This document shows, in pieces, positions 17,251 to 25,668 of a stretch of 64,000 nt of DNA; the stretch's first letter is position 1; every line of letters starts with the position of its first letter. A program made the position numbers and the translations under genes. The stretch covers positions 62,001-126,000 of the forward strand of contig JAWLGP010000010.1 in NCBI GenBank assembly GCA_041685045.1, read 5' to 3'. This DNA comes from Thiohalomonas sp041685045 (GTDB taxonomy: Bacteria > Pseudomonadota > Gammaproteobacteria > Thiohalomonadales > Thiohalomonadaceae). The notes beneath the pieces are model-generated. The model was not told the origin of the DNA, did no database searches, and saw only the letters and a program-made list of their open reading frames with translations.

Positions 17251-17289
17251 TGGCACTGACAACAACAGCCAACAGGAGGAAGTGCCATG
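17251..17289 (+). promoter_or_regulatory. Possible hairpin over the translation start of the target gene
   Basis: TGGCACT (17251-17257) pairs perfectly with AGTGCCA (17281-17287, ending on the A of the start codon). The AGGAGG ribosome site sits in the 23-base loop. The fold could tune initiation. A 7-bp match over this distance can also be chance. Confidence 0.3.
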
Positions 17290-19389
17290 TACCACGAGAC
17301 GGAGGGTTCAGGCTGGCCGTTGCGGCTGGCGGTGTGGTTGCTGGTGATCTGGGCGGTGACCCAGGTGACGGCGGCCAGGGCAGAGAGGCCGGCAGGAAAC
17401 ACGATGGCCGGAGCGGCGGAGTTGCCTTTGGTGGAGATGAATGGGGTGACCAGCGGGCGCCTGCTGTTCCCTGGCGGGCAGACCGGCCGCTACCGGGAGG
17501 CGCCAACGGTCTCCACCAAGGTAGAGATGGCCATCAGCGCCATGCTGGCACGGGTCACGGTCACCCAGGCCTTTACCAATCCGGACGACCAGTGGCGGGA
17601 AGGGGTCTACGTCTTCCCGCTGCCGGAAGCGGCGGCGGTCGATCATCTGCGAATGCAGGTGGGCGAACGAGTGATCGAGGGGGTCATCAAGGAGCGGGCA
17701 GAAGCAAAACGTACTTACGAACAAGCCAAGGCCGAGGGACGCAAGGCGAGTCTGGTCGAACAGGAGCGGCCCAACCTGTTCACCAACTCGGTGGCCAACA
17801 TCGGCCCCGGCGAGACGGTGACGGTCACCATCGAGTACCAGCAGTCGCTACGGCTCGATGCGGGGCAGTTCCGCCTCCGTTTCCCCCTCGCGGTAACGCC
17901 GCGCTACATCCCCGGTATGCCGCTCGCCTCCGACGAAACCGTGCAGCCATCGGGTGGCGACGGCTGGGCCTTCGACACCGACCAGGTGCCGGATGCGGCA
18001 CGGATCAGCCCGCCGGTGGTGGCGCCGGGTGAGGCGCTGGTGAACCCGGTGCAGCTGGTGGCGGAGCTGGACGCCGGCTTTCCGCTCGGCCTTCTGGAGA
18101 GCAACTACCATGCGGTCGCGATCCAGCGCCACGGCAACGGTCGTGCCACGGTGACCCTGTCCACGTTGCCGGCCGACCGCGATTTCGAGCTGGCGTGGGC
18201 GCCTCAGTCGGGCAAGGTGCCGCGCGCCGCCCTGTTTACCGGGCAGGAGGCGGGTGGCGACTATGCCCTGCTGATGCTGACCCCGCCCACCGAGGCGGCC
18301 GAACGGCGGTTGCCGCGCGACGTCGTGTTCGTCATCGATACCTCGGGCTCCATGGGCGGCGCCTCCATCGTGCAGGCGAAGGAGGCGCTGGCGCTGGCGG
18401 TGGACCGGCTGGAAAATACCGACCGCTTCAACATCATCCGCTTCAGCAGCGACAGCTCGGCGCTGTGGTCGACGCTGCACGCCGCCACGCCGGAGAACCG
18501 TGCCGACGCCCGCCACTGGATCGACGGCCTTCACGCCAGCGGCGGCACCGAGATGGCCGCGGCCCTGAAGCGGGCGCTTGAAGGCGGCGCGGAAGGCGGC
18601 CGGGTACGCCAGGTGATCTTCCTCACTGACGGCGCGGTGGGCAATGAGGCGGCCCTGTTCGACATCATCCAGGCCCGGCTCGGCGCCAGCCGGCTGTTCA
18701 CCATCGGCATCGGCTCGGCCCCCAACAGCCACTTTATGACCAAGGCCGCCCAGTTCGGCCGCGGCACCTTCACCTACATCGGCCGCCTCGGCGAGGTGCG
18801 GGAGAAGATGACCGCCCTGTTCCGAAAGCTGGAGACGCCGGTGCTGACCGGGCTGGAACTGCACTGGCCGGAGGGGGTGCAAGCCGAGGTCTATCCCCGG
18901 CGGCTTCCCGACCTTTACGCCGGCGAGCCGGTGGTGGTCGCCGCGAAACTCTCCGATCGGCAGGGTGCCGTTGAATTGCGCGGCGTACAGGCCGGACGCG
19001 GTTTTCGCGTCAGTCTGCCCCTGGCCGGCGGTCGCAACGGCGACGGCATCGGCGTGCTCTGGGCCCGGCGCAAGATCGCCGGGCTGATGGACTCGGTGCA
19101 CGAAGGGGCTGACCCGGCGCAGGTCCGCACCGACGTCATCGCGGTCGCCCTTGAGCACCATCTGGTTTCGAAACACACCAGTCTGGTGGCGATCGACGTC
19201 ACCCCGACCCGCCCGCAGGACGAAGCGCTGGCGAGCCGTGCGGTACCCACCAACCTGCCGGCCGGGATGGACCACGCCCAGGTGTTCGGCCGATTCCCGC
19301 AGACCGCCACCCCGGCACCGCTGTGGCTGCTGGGCGGCCTACTGTCGCTGCTCGCCGGCCTGCTCGTCGGCCGGGGGCGGCCGGCATGA
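17287..19389 (+). CDS. Sortase target protein with VIT and VWA domains
   Basis: 700 residues, the marine proteobacterial sortase target family. It has an N-terminal signal/anchor (about 14-36), a VIT domain (about 60-190: VEMAISAMLARVTVTQAFTNP...EGVYVFPLPEAAAV) and a VWA domain (about 345-515) with a full MIDAS DTSGSMGG (Asp351). The C-terminus is a sorting signal: FPQTATPAP (Phe670 onward), a hydrophobic helix and an Arg-rich end RGRPA. The usual motif in this family is LPQTA, so Phe replaces Leu at the first position. The next gene, the sortase, starts inside the stop codon (ATGA). It is probably exposed on the outer surface or in the periplasm after sortase cleavage. Confidence 0.92.
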   Translation: MYHETEGSGWPLRLAVWLLVIWAVTQVTAARAERPAGNTMAGAAELPLVEMNGVTSGRLLFPGGQTGRYREAPTVSTKVEMAISAMLARVTVTQAFTNPDDQWREGVYVFPLPEAAAVDHLRMQVGERVIEGVIKERAEAKRTYEQAKAEGRKASLVEQERPNLFTNSVANIGPGETVTVTIEYQQSLRLDAGQFRLRFPLAVTPRYIPGMPLASDETVQPSGGDGWAFDTDQVPDAARISPPVVAPGEALVNPVQLVAELDAGFPLGLLESNYHAVAIQRHGNGRATVTLSTLPADRDFELAWAPQSGKVPRAALFTGQEAGGDYALLMLTPPTEAAERRLPRDVVFVIDTSGSMGGASIVQAKEALALAVDRLENTDRFNIIRFSSDSSALWSTLHAATPENRADARHWIDGLHASGGTEMAAALKRALEGGAEGGRVRQVIFLTDGAVGNEAALFDIIQARLGASRLFTIGIGSAPNSHFMTKAAQFGRGTFTYIGRLGEVREKMTALFRKLETPVLTGLELHWPEGVQAEVYPRRLPDLYAGEPVVVAAKLSDRQGAVELRGVQAGRGFRVSLPLAGGRNGDGIGVLWARRKIAGLMDSVHEGADPAQVRTDVIAVALEHHLVSKHTSLVAIDVTPTRPQDEALASRAVPTNLPAGMDHAQVFGRFPQTATPAPLWLLGGLLSLLAGLLVGRGRPA

Positions 19390-19961
19390 AACGCCGGACG
19401 CTCGGCCTGCTGCTGATCCTGGCCGGGGCGGCCGGCATCGGCCAGGGCGGCTGGATATGGGCGAAGGCACAGCTGGCGCAGCAACTGCTGGAGCACGCCT
19501 GGACCCGCACCGTCGCCGGCTCGGGTCCGTCCAGGCCGTGGCCCTGGGCCGACACCTGGCCGGTCGCCCGCCTGACGGTCCCGGCCCACGAGGTCGACCT
19601 TATCGTGCTGGCCGGGGCCAGCGGTCAGGCGCTCGCCTTCGGCCCCGGCCAGCTGGACGGCAGCGCCGCGCCGGGCGAGGCCGGCAACTCCGTGATCAGC
19701 GGCCACCGCGACACCCACTTCCGCTTTCTCCGGCGAGTCCGGCCGGACGATATCGTCGTTGTGGAAGATGCCCGGGGCGCCGCGCACCACTACCGGGTCA
19801 CGGCCACCGAGGTGGTGGACTCCCGCACCCATGGACTCCGGCTGGGCGGCGAGGCGCCACGGCTGACGCTGGTGACCTGCTGGCCGTTCGATGCGGTGGT
19901 GCCCGGGGGGCCGCTACGCTATGTCGTATATGCCGACAAGGCGATAGCGGGCGATGGGTGA
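19386..19961 (+). CDS. Class GN (proteobacterial) sortase
   Basis: 191 residues. An N-terminal membrane anchor (about 4-24) is followed by a single sortase barrel. The catalytic triad is visible: His107 in NSVISGHRDTHF, Cys165 in LTLVTCWPFD and Arg178 in GPLRYVVY. The family is one transpeptidase per genome dedicated to one target, which here is the overlapping upstream gene (ATGA overlap). It cleaves the (L/F)PQTA signal at the outer face of the inner membrane. The last codons overlap the start of a glycosidase gene (GTGA). Confidence 0.93.
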   Translation: MKRRTLGLLLILAGAAGIGQGGWIWAKAQLAQQLLEHAWTRTVAGSGPSRPWPWADTWPVARLTVPAHEVDLIVLAGASGQALAFGPGQLDGSAAPGEAGNSVISGHRDTHFRFLRRVRPDDIVVVEDARGAAHHYRVTATEVVDSRTHGLRLGGEAPRLTLVTCWPFDAVVPGGPLRYVVYADKAIAGDG

Positions 19962-21148
19962 CGGTGACCGGGGAGCGGGCTAACAGGGGGGAGGCACACG
20001 AGGCGGCGGTGGCGCTGTTGCGCGCCAATCTGACGCCGGCCGGGGTTCTGGCCGCCTCGCCCACGCCGGAAGCTGCCGGCCGCCGCTACGACCGCATCTT
20101 CGGCCGCGATGCCGCCATCTCGGCCCTCGGCATGGCCGCCAGCGGCGAGGCAGACCTGCTGGAAGGTGCCCGTGCCAGCCTGCGCACCCTGGCCGAACAC
20201 CAGGCCGAGAACGGCCAGATACCCAAGTTCGTCGACCCGGAGGGACGGGACCCCGACTTTTGGTATGTGGGCTGTATCGATGCCACCCTGTGGTGGCTGC
20301 TGGCGGTGGACACGCTGTCGGCCCACGAGGCGGACGCGCGGTTCGAGGCGGCACTGGCGCAGAACGTCCAGGCCGCCCTCGGTTGGCTGCGCTGCCAGGA
20401 GCACCCGCGCCTGTTCCTGGTTCAGCAGAACGAGGCCAGCGACTGGGCCGACATCATGCCCCGCTCAGGCTTCGTGCTCTACAGCAATGCCCTCTGGTAC
20501 GCGGTCAAGCGCCGCTTCGGCCTGCCCCATGCCGAGGAGACCTGGTTCCAGTTCAACCACCTGTTCTATCCCTTTTCCCGCCAGCGACCGGACTATCGAC
20601 GCCTGCGGCTGCTCACCGACTACGTACTCGATGGCAGTGTCGACAACGGGCTCTATCTCTCCTTCGTGAACTTCGGCTTCTGGGGCGATGAGGGCGACGT
20701 GTTCGGCAACCTGCTCGCGCTGCTGTTCGGGCTGGCCGAGGAGCGCCCGGCGCAGCGCATCGTCGACACCCTGCGCCGCTGCGGTGTCGGTCGGCCGCAT
20801 CCGGTGCGCGCGGTGGTCTCCCCCATTTTGCCGGAGGCACCGGCCTGGCGCCCCTACATGGACCGCCACGGCCAGAATCGGCCGCACCAGTACCATAACG
20901 GCGGCTGCTGGCCATTTATAGGAGGCTTCTGGGCCCTGGCCCTGGATCGCGCCGGCACCCGTTGCGAGGCGGATGCGGCCCTCGACGCCCTCGCCGAGGC
21001 CAACCGTATCGGCGACTGGGGCTTCTACGAGTGGTTCCACGGCGAAACCGGCGAACCGCGTGGCATGCAGGGACAGACCTGGAATGCCGCCATGTACCTG
21101 TTGGCCGAGGCAGAGCTGGAGCGACCGGGGAGTGTTCTCGAAATGTAA
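19958..21148 (+). CDS. (alpha/alpha)6 glycosidase, amylo-glucosidase/invertase-like
   Basis: 396 residues without a clear signal peptide. Helical-barrel glycosidase motifs are spread along it: RRYDRIFGRDAAISALGM, HQAENGQIPKFVDPE, WYVGCIDATLWWLLAVD, NEASDWADIMPRSG and YHNGGCWPFIGGFWALAL. These resemble the GDE-type amylo-alpha-1,6-glucosidase and GH100-like neutral invertase group, so the substrate may be a gluco-oligosaccharide, sucrose or a compatible solute. I cannot decide which. GTG 19958 overlaps the sortase stop (GTGA). An in-frame GTG at 19964 is the alternative start. Coupling to a sortase gene is unusual. Confidence 0.75.
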   Translation: MTVTGERANRGEAHEAAVALLRANLTPAGVLAASPTPEAAGRRYDRIFGRDAAISALGMAASGEADLLEGARASLRTLAEHQAENGQIPKFVDPEGRDPDFWYVGCIDATLWWLLAVDTLSAHEADARFEAALAQNVQAALGWLRCQEHPRLFLVQQNEASDWADIMPRSGFVLYSNALWYAVKRRFGLPHAEETWFQFNHLFYPFSRQRPDYRRLRLLTDYVLDGSVDNGLYLSFVNFGFWGDEGDVFGNLLALLFGLAEERPAQRIVDTLRRCGVGRPHPVRAVVSPILPEAPAWRPYMDRHGQNRPHQYHNGGCWPFIGGFWALALDRAGTRCEADAALDALAEANRIGDWGFYEWFHGETGEPRGMQGQTWNAAMYLLAEAELERPGSVLEM

Positions 21149-21168
21149 CGCCGTGCCCGAAAACCCGT

Positions 21169-21196
21169 CGCAGAGACGCAGAGGCGCGGAGGGTTT
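21169..21196 (+). repeat. CGCAGAGACGCAGAGG-type short repeat
   Basis: CGCAGAGACGCAGAGGCGCG then GAGGGTTT. It is similar to the inverted pair at 40231-40320. It lies in the 323-bp gap between the glycosidase and transketolase genes, which otherwise contains repeat module C and no gene. Confidence 0.7.
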
Positions 21197-21224
21197 GAAG
21201 GTGTTCGACGTGGTCGGTTGTTCT

Positions 21225-21462
21225 ATTCAACAGGATTAACAGGATTTTTCAGGATTGACAGGATGAAGGCAGAGGCAAGAACGTGCGCTCTCGATGTCGG
21301 CGCTACACAAGGCATCGTCTTCCCCGCGAAGGCGGGGATCCATTGACCGTTCCCTGGATTCCCGCCTACGCGGGAATGACGGAGGGGGCGAGTAGTTAGG
21401 TTATTATTATTCCTAAAAAAACATCCTGTTAATCCTGAAAAATCCTGTTAATCCTGTTGAAT
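21225..21462. repeat. CAGGATTAACAGGAT repeat module C (inverted pair)
   Basis: The forward half 21225-21264 (ATTCAACAGGATTAACAGG...) and reverse half 21422-21462 (...AATCCTGTTGAAT) bracket about 157 bp. The enclosed sequence carries a second, different palindromic repeat at 21316-21381. The module lies between the glycosidase stop and the convergent transketolase gene. Confidence 0.9.
21316..21381. repeat. Nested ATTCCCGCG-AGGCGGGAATCC palindromic repeat
   Basis: CGTCTTCCCCGCGAAGGCGG-GGATCCA and, 12 bases later, TGGATTCCCGCCTACGCGGG-AATGACG are imperfect reverse complements. Palindromes of this type (CGTCATTCCCGCG...) are, from memory, widespread in proteobacteria. Here it lies inside repeat module C, so one element appears to have inserted into another. 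Confidence 0.8.
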
Positions 21463-21471
21463 GCTGTCAAC

Positions 21472-23508
21472 TCAACGGCTCAACAAGCGCCGGGCCCGCG
21501 CCACCACGTTATCGACGGTGAACCCGAATTGCTCGAGCAGCACCTTGCCTGGCGCGGAGGCGCCGAAGTGATCGATGCCGATCACATCACCGTCGCAGCC
21601 GACCCATTCGCCCCAGCCGAGGGTGGCGGCCGCTTCGATGGCGAGGCGCGGTTTGACGGTCGGCGGCAACACCTCGTCACGGTAGGCTTGGGGCTGTTCC
21701 CGAAACAGCTCCCAGCTCGGCAGGCTCACCACCCGGGCATCGACCCCGTGCTCGGTCTGCAAGATCCCCTGGGCCGCCACGGCCAGCTGCAGCTCGGAGC
21801 CGGAGGCGATCAGGATGAGGTCCGGCGTCTCCTGCTCCGGGGCGAGCACGTAGCCCCCGCGGGCGAGACCCTCGGCCGGTGCCAGTCGTTCCCGATCGAA
21901 CACCGGCAGTTTCTGGCGGGTCAGCACCAGCATGATCGGACCATCGCAGCGCTGCATGGCAAGGCGCCAGGCGGCGACGGTCTCGGCGGCATCACCCGGT
22001 CGAATGACACACAGGTTCGGCATTGCGCGCAGTGAGGCCAGATGCTCGATCGGCTGGTGGGTGGGACCATCCTCGCCGAGGCCGATGGAGTCGTGGGTCA
22101 TGACGTAGATCACCGGCAGCCTCATCACGGCGGCGAGCCGAATCGCCGGCCGGGCGTAGTCGGTGAAGATCAGAAAGGTGGAGGCGAACGGTCGCACGCC
22201 GCCGTGCAGGGCGAGGCCGTTGCTGGCGCCACACATGACATGCTCCCGAACCCCGAAGTGGAAGTTGCGGCCGGTCGGGGTCTTGCGGGCGAAATCGCCC
22301 CCATCCATAACCGCCGCCTTGGTGGAGGAGGCGAGATCGGCGGCCCCGCCCACCAGCCAGGGTACCCGGGCGCCGATGGCGTTCAGCGCCTTGCCCGAGG
22401 CGCTGCGGGTGGCGATCTGGCGCTGCTCGCCACGGTAATCCGGCAGGTCGCCATCCCAGCCCACCGGCAGCTCGCCTGCCACGGCCTGCTCAAATCGGGC
22501 GGCCAGCTCCGGGTATGCCTGCCGGTAGGCTTCCAGACGCTGGCGCCACTGCCGCTCGGCCTCCTCGCCGCGGGCGACGGCACGCCCCATTTGCTCCTTC
22601 ACCCGTTCCGGCACCAGGAACTGAGCCGCCTCCGGCCAGCCGTAGGCCCCCTTGGCCGCGCGCACCTCGTCGGCCCCGAGCGGCGCACCGTGGGCCGCCG
22701 CCGTGTCATGGGCGTTGGGTGCGCCCTCGGCGATATGCGAACGCACGACGATCAGTGACGGCCGGCCGACCACATTCCCGGCCAGCTGAAAGGCGGCGGC
22801 CAGGGCGTCCACGTCGTTGGCCCGTTCGCCCAGGTTTTGGATGTGCCAGTTGTAGCCCTCGAAACGGCGGATGACATCCTCGGAGAAGGCCAGTTCGGTG
22901 TGCCCGTCGATGGAGATGTGGTTGTCGTCATAGAGGACATTGAGCTTACCCAGACCGAGGTGGCCAGCCAGCGACGCGGCCTCGTGAGATGCGCCCTCCA
23001 TCAGGTCACCGTCGGAGCAGAAGACCCAGGTACGGTGGTCAATCAGCGGATGGCCTTCGCGGTTGAAAGTGGCCGCCAGGTGCGCCTCGGCCATCGCCAT
23101 GCCGACGGCGTTCATCAGCCCCTGGCCCAGCGGTCCGGTGGTGGTCTCCACCCCCGGCGTCAGACCATGCTCCGGGTGACCCGGGGTGCGGCTTTGCCAC
23201 TGCCGAAAGCGGCGCAGCTCCTCGAGCGACAGGTCGTAGCCGGTCAGGTGCAACATGGCGTACAGCAGCATCGACGCATGCCCTGCAGAGAGCACGAAGC
23301 GGTCGCGGTCGAACCAATGGGGGTTGCGCGGATTGTGGCGCAGAACGCGCTGCCACAGCGCATAGGCCGCGGGGGCCAGCGCCATCGGCGTGCCGGGATG
23401 CCCCGACTGCGCCTGCTCCACCGCGTCCATCGCCAGCGTGCGGATGGTGTCGACGCAGACCCGTTCGATGGGCGCGCTCTCCAGCGCGCCGGCTGTCCGA
23501 TCGTTCAT
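21472..23508 (-). CDS. tkt: Transketolase
   Basis: 678 residues, full length. This thiamine-diphosphate enzyme of the pentose phosphate and Calvin cycles moves two-carbon units between sugar phosphates. The N-terminal signature is SGHPGTPMALAP. The ThDP/metal motif is SDGDLMEGASHEAASLAGHLGLGKLNVLYDDNHISIDG, and the pyrimidine-domain signature is THDSIGLGEDGPTHQPIEHLASLRAMPN. I chose ATG 23508 (MNDRTAGALES) because AAGGA precedes it and the upstream extension is not family-like. The start gap to the next upstream gene is 71 bp. Confidence 0.95.
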   Translation of the reverse strand: MNDRTAGALESAPIERVCVDTIRTLAMDAVEQAQSGHPGTPMALAPAAYALWQRVLRHNPRNPHWFDRDRFVLSAGHASMLLYAMLHLTGYDLSLEELRRFRQWQSRTPGHPEHGLTPGVETTTGPLGQGLMNAVGMAMAEAHLAATFNREGHPLIDHRTWVFCSDGDLMEGASHEAASLAGHLGLGKLNVLYDDNHISIDGHTELAFSEDVIRRFEGYNWHIQNLGERANDVDALAAAFQLAGNVVGRPSLIVVRSHIAEGAPNAHDTAAAHGAPLGADEVRAAKGAYGWPEAAQFLVPERVKEQMGRAVARGEEAERQWRQRLEAYRQAYPELAARFEQAVAGELPVGWDGDLPDYRGEQRQIATRSASGKALNAIGARVPWLVGGAADLASSTKAAVMDGGDFARKTPTGRNFHFGVREHVMCGASNGLALHGGVRPFASTFLIFTDYARPAIRLAAVMRLPVIYVMTHDSIGLGEDGPTHQPIEHLASLRAMPNLCVIRPGDAAETVAAWRLAMQRCDGPIMLVLTRQKLPVFDRERLAPAEGLARGGYVLAPEQETPDLILIASGSELQLAVAAQGILQTEHGVDARVVSLPSWELFREQPQAYRDEVLPPTVKPRLAIEAAATLGWGEWVGCDGDVIGIDHFGASAPGKVLLEQFGFTVDNVVARARRLLSR

Positions 23509-23579
23509 GGCGCGTCCTTGCCTGGGGTCGTGGGGTGAGAATAGCCCGGATGCGGTGAGGGCGTGAGGCGTCACGCGCT

Positions 23580-23897
23580 CTACAGCTTCAGCTCGGCACC
23601 GCAGGCCCAGCACACTTCAAAGGTGGCGGGGTTCTCCTCGCCGCAATGCCTGCAGGCGAGGCTGCCGGCCGGCGGGGCCAGACGGTCCTGTTCGAAGCGG
23701 CGGACCAGCTGTCGGGCCCGTTCGACCAGGTGTTCGTCCAGCACCCATACCTCCGGCCAGGTGTGTACGAACGGGATTTCGCCCATGGCGCCATGGGCGT
23801 TTTCGTTGAGGATGCGCACGGCGATGCCGTGCCCCTCGAGCAGGCCGGCAAGCAGGTAGGCTTCCGCCAGGCTGCCGGCCTGATGCACCCGCTGCAC
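23580..23897 (-). CDS. DUF2007-type signal-transducing protein with zinc ribbon
   Basis: 105 residues. The N-terminal half (SLAEAYLLAGLLEGHGIAVRILNENAHGAMGEIPFVHTWPEVWVLDEHLVERARQLV) is a DUF2007 fold of PII-like type. The C-terminal half has two CxxC pairs (CRHC and CWAC) forming a zinc ribbon. The function is unknown. The start looks like GTG 23897, or GTG 23888 (VHQAGS); neither has a clear ribosome site, so it is probably coupled to dodecin, whose stop lies 9 bp upstream. Confidence 0.8.
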   Translation of the reverse strand: MQRVHQAGSLAEAYLLAGLLEGHGIAVRILNENAHGAMGEIPFVHTWPEVWVLDEHLVERARQLVRRFEQDRLAPPAGSLACRHCGEENPATFEVCWACGAELKL

Positions 23898-23906
23898 GCT
23901 AGTACA

Positions 23907-24116
23907 CTAATCGTCCAGGCGGAACCCCACCTTGACCGTGACCTGCCAGTGGGCCACCTGGCCGTCCTGGACGTGGCCGCGGGTCTCCACCACCTCGAAC
24001 CAGTTGATGTTGCGCAGGGTCTTGGAGGCCCGCTCAATGGCGTTGCGGATGGCATCGTCGGTACCCGTGGCGGACGAACCGACGATCTCCACTTTCTTGT
24101 ATACGTGCTCGCTCAT
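23907..24116 (-). CDS. Dodecin (flavin-storage protein)
   Basis: 69 residues, the usual dodecin length: VYKKVEIVGSSATGTDDAIRNAIERASKTLRNINWFEVVETRGHV...WQVTVKVGFRLDD. The flavin-stacking Trp is in NINWFEV and the Gln in GQVAHWQV. Twelve copies form a hollow sphere that binds riboflavin, FMN or FAD. ATG has GGGGAG upstream. The DUF2007 gene follows 9 bp after the stop on the same strand. Confidence 0.93.
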   Translation of the reverse strand: MSEHVYKKVEIVGSSATGTDDAIRNAIERASKTLRNINWFEVVETRGHVQDGQVAHWQVTVKVGFRLDD

Positions 24117-24252
24117 GCTGCTCCCCTCTCCTCAGTTTTGGTTTTGGATTAAGAAGATCTAGGCCACTATGCCACGGCGTGCTTGACCCGCGTCAAGGCC
24201 GACCCCTGCCGGCTTACCTACGCTTGCCACATCAATGCTCCCGGAGTCGTGC

Positions 24253-25446
24253 ATGGCCCTGCTGCAACCGAACGAACCGTCCCCGACCACGCCCCCGCAA
24301 GGGTTCGCCCTGTTTGCCCTGGGGTTCCGCCCCTTCTTTCTCCTGGCGGTGGCCGCCGCCGTGCTGTTGATCCCGGTCTGGTCGGCGGCATTTGCCAGCG
24401 CGCTGCCGATTGCCCCCTACTACGGCGGCATCGCCTGGCATACCCACGAGATGCTGTTCGGCTACACGCTGGCGGTGATCGCCGGTTTTCTCCTCACAGC
24501 CGTACGCAACTGGACTGCCGTGGACACCCCGAGCGGCCGACCGCTCATGCTGTTGGCGGGGCTCTGGCTGGCGGGCCGCATCGTTTCGCTCACCGAGCTG
24601 CCGGGCCCGCTGATTGCCGCCGTCGATCTCGCCTTTCTGCCGGCCTTGGCGGTCGCCATCGGCATCCCGCTGCTGCGCGCCGGACAGCGCCACAACTACA
24701 TCTTCCTCGGGCTGCTGGCACTTTTGACGGCGGCCAATCTGTTGCTGCATCTGTCGGCACTGGGTTGGGCCGACACCTGGCGTGCCGGCATTGAGCTGGC
24801 ACTGGGCACCATTGTGCTGCTGATTGTGGTGGTCGGCGGTCGGGTGGTTCCCTTCTTCATCGAACGTGGTCTGCCCGGGACGAAGCCACGCCAGTGGCGC
24901 TCGCTCGAACAGTGGGCCCTCGCCACCGTCATCGGCTGGTTGGCTGCCCGCCTGCTGTTCCCGGGAACGGCGGCGCACATCGCGCTCGCCGGGGCGGCTG
25001 CGTCGGTACACACGGTACGGGTGGGGGGCTGGCTGGTGCGCGGCATCGGGAGCAATCCCCTGCTCTGGGTGCTGGTTTGCGGCTTCGCCTGGCTCGCCGC
25101 CGGTTTTCTGCTCGACGCCGCGGCTGCCGCCGAGCTGCTACCGATTTCACTGGCGACCCATGCCTTCACCGTCGGCACCATCGGCGTACTGACCCTGGGG
25201 ATGATGGCTCGGGTCGCCCTGGGCCATACCGGCCGGCCGATGCGCTCGGCCAGGAGCATCGGGTTCGCTTTCCTCGCCATCAACCTCGCGGCCTTGGCGC
25301 GCGTCATCGCCCCTGCATTGTCGCCGTCGTTCACCCTTGGCTGGCTCCACCTCTCGGCACTGCTCTGGGTAGCCGCCTTTCTGCCATTTTTGATCGTCTA
25401 TGCGCCGATCCTGATCCGCCCCCGGATCGACGGCCGCCCCGGTTGA
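24253..25446 (+). CDS. NnrS family membrane protein
   Basis: 397 residues with about 12 hydrophobic segments. The start GFALFALGFRPFFLLAV, WHTHEMLFGYTLAVIAGFLLTAVRNWT with conserved His pair, and GRVVPFFIERG plus ATHAFTVGTIGVLTLGMMARVALGHTGR (conserved His) are hallmarks of NnrS, a heme- and copper-containing inner-membrane protein linked to nitric oxide and nitrosative stress. ATG 24253 has GGAG about 7 bases upstream. No denitrification genes are nearby. Confidence 0.92.
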   Translation: MALLQPNEPSPTTPPQGFALFALGFRPFFLLAVAAAVLLIPVWSAAFASALPIAPYYGGIAWHTHEMLFGYTLAVIAGFLLTAVRNWTAVDTPSGRPLMLLAGLWLAGRIVSLTELPGPLIAAVDLAFLPALAVAIGIPLLRAGQRHNYIFLGLLALLTAANLLLHLSALGWADTWRAGIELALGTIVLLIVVVGGRVVPFFIERGLPGTKPRQWRSLEQWALATVIGWLAARLLFPGTAAHIALAGAAASVHTVRVGGWLVRGIGSNPLLWVLVCGFAWLAAGFLLDAAAAAELLPISLATHAFTVGTIGVLTLGMMARVALGHTGRPMRSARSIGFAFLAINLAALARVIAPALSPSFTLGWLHLSALLWVAAFLPFLIVYAPILIRPRIDGRPG

Positions 25447-25668
25447 GCGCGGGGCACACCGCCGCTTAGCGTCTAAAATTCTCGATAGGCGAATTCCTCT
25501 TCCCCGCACCGGGATTCCCTGCCGAATGAACCCACGCGGCAATTCGGTTTCGTGCCGATTGCGGACCATCCCGGTTCGGTGTAAATATGCGCCGAAATTT
25601 ACCCGTTCGAAGCTGGCGAGGCCGCCGGCCGTGGGTCCGTTCGACTTTTCCGGGAGGTGATACCCAGC

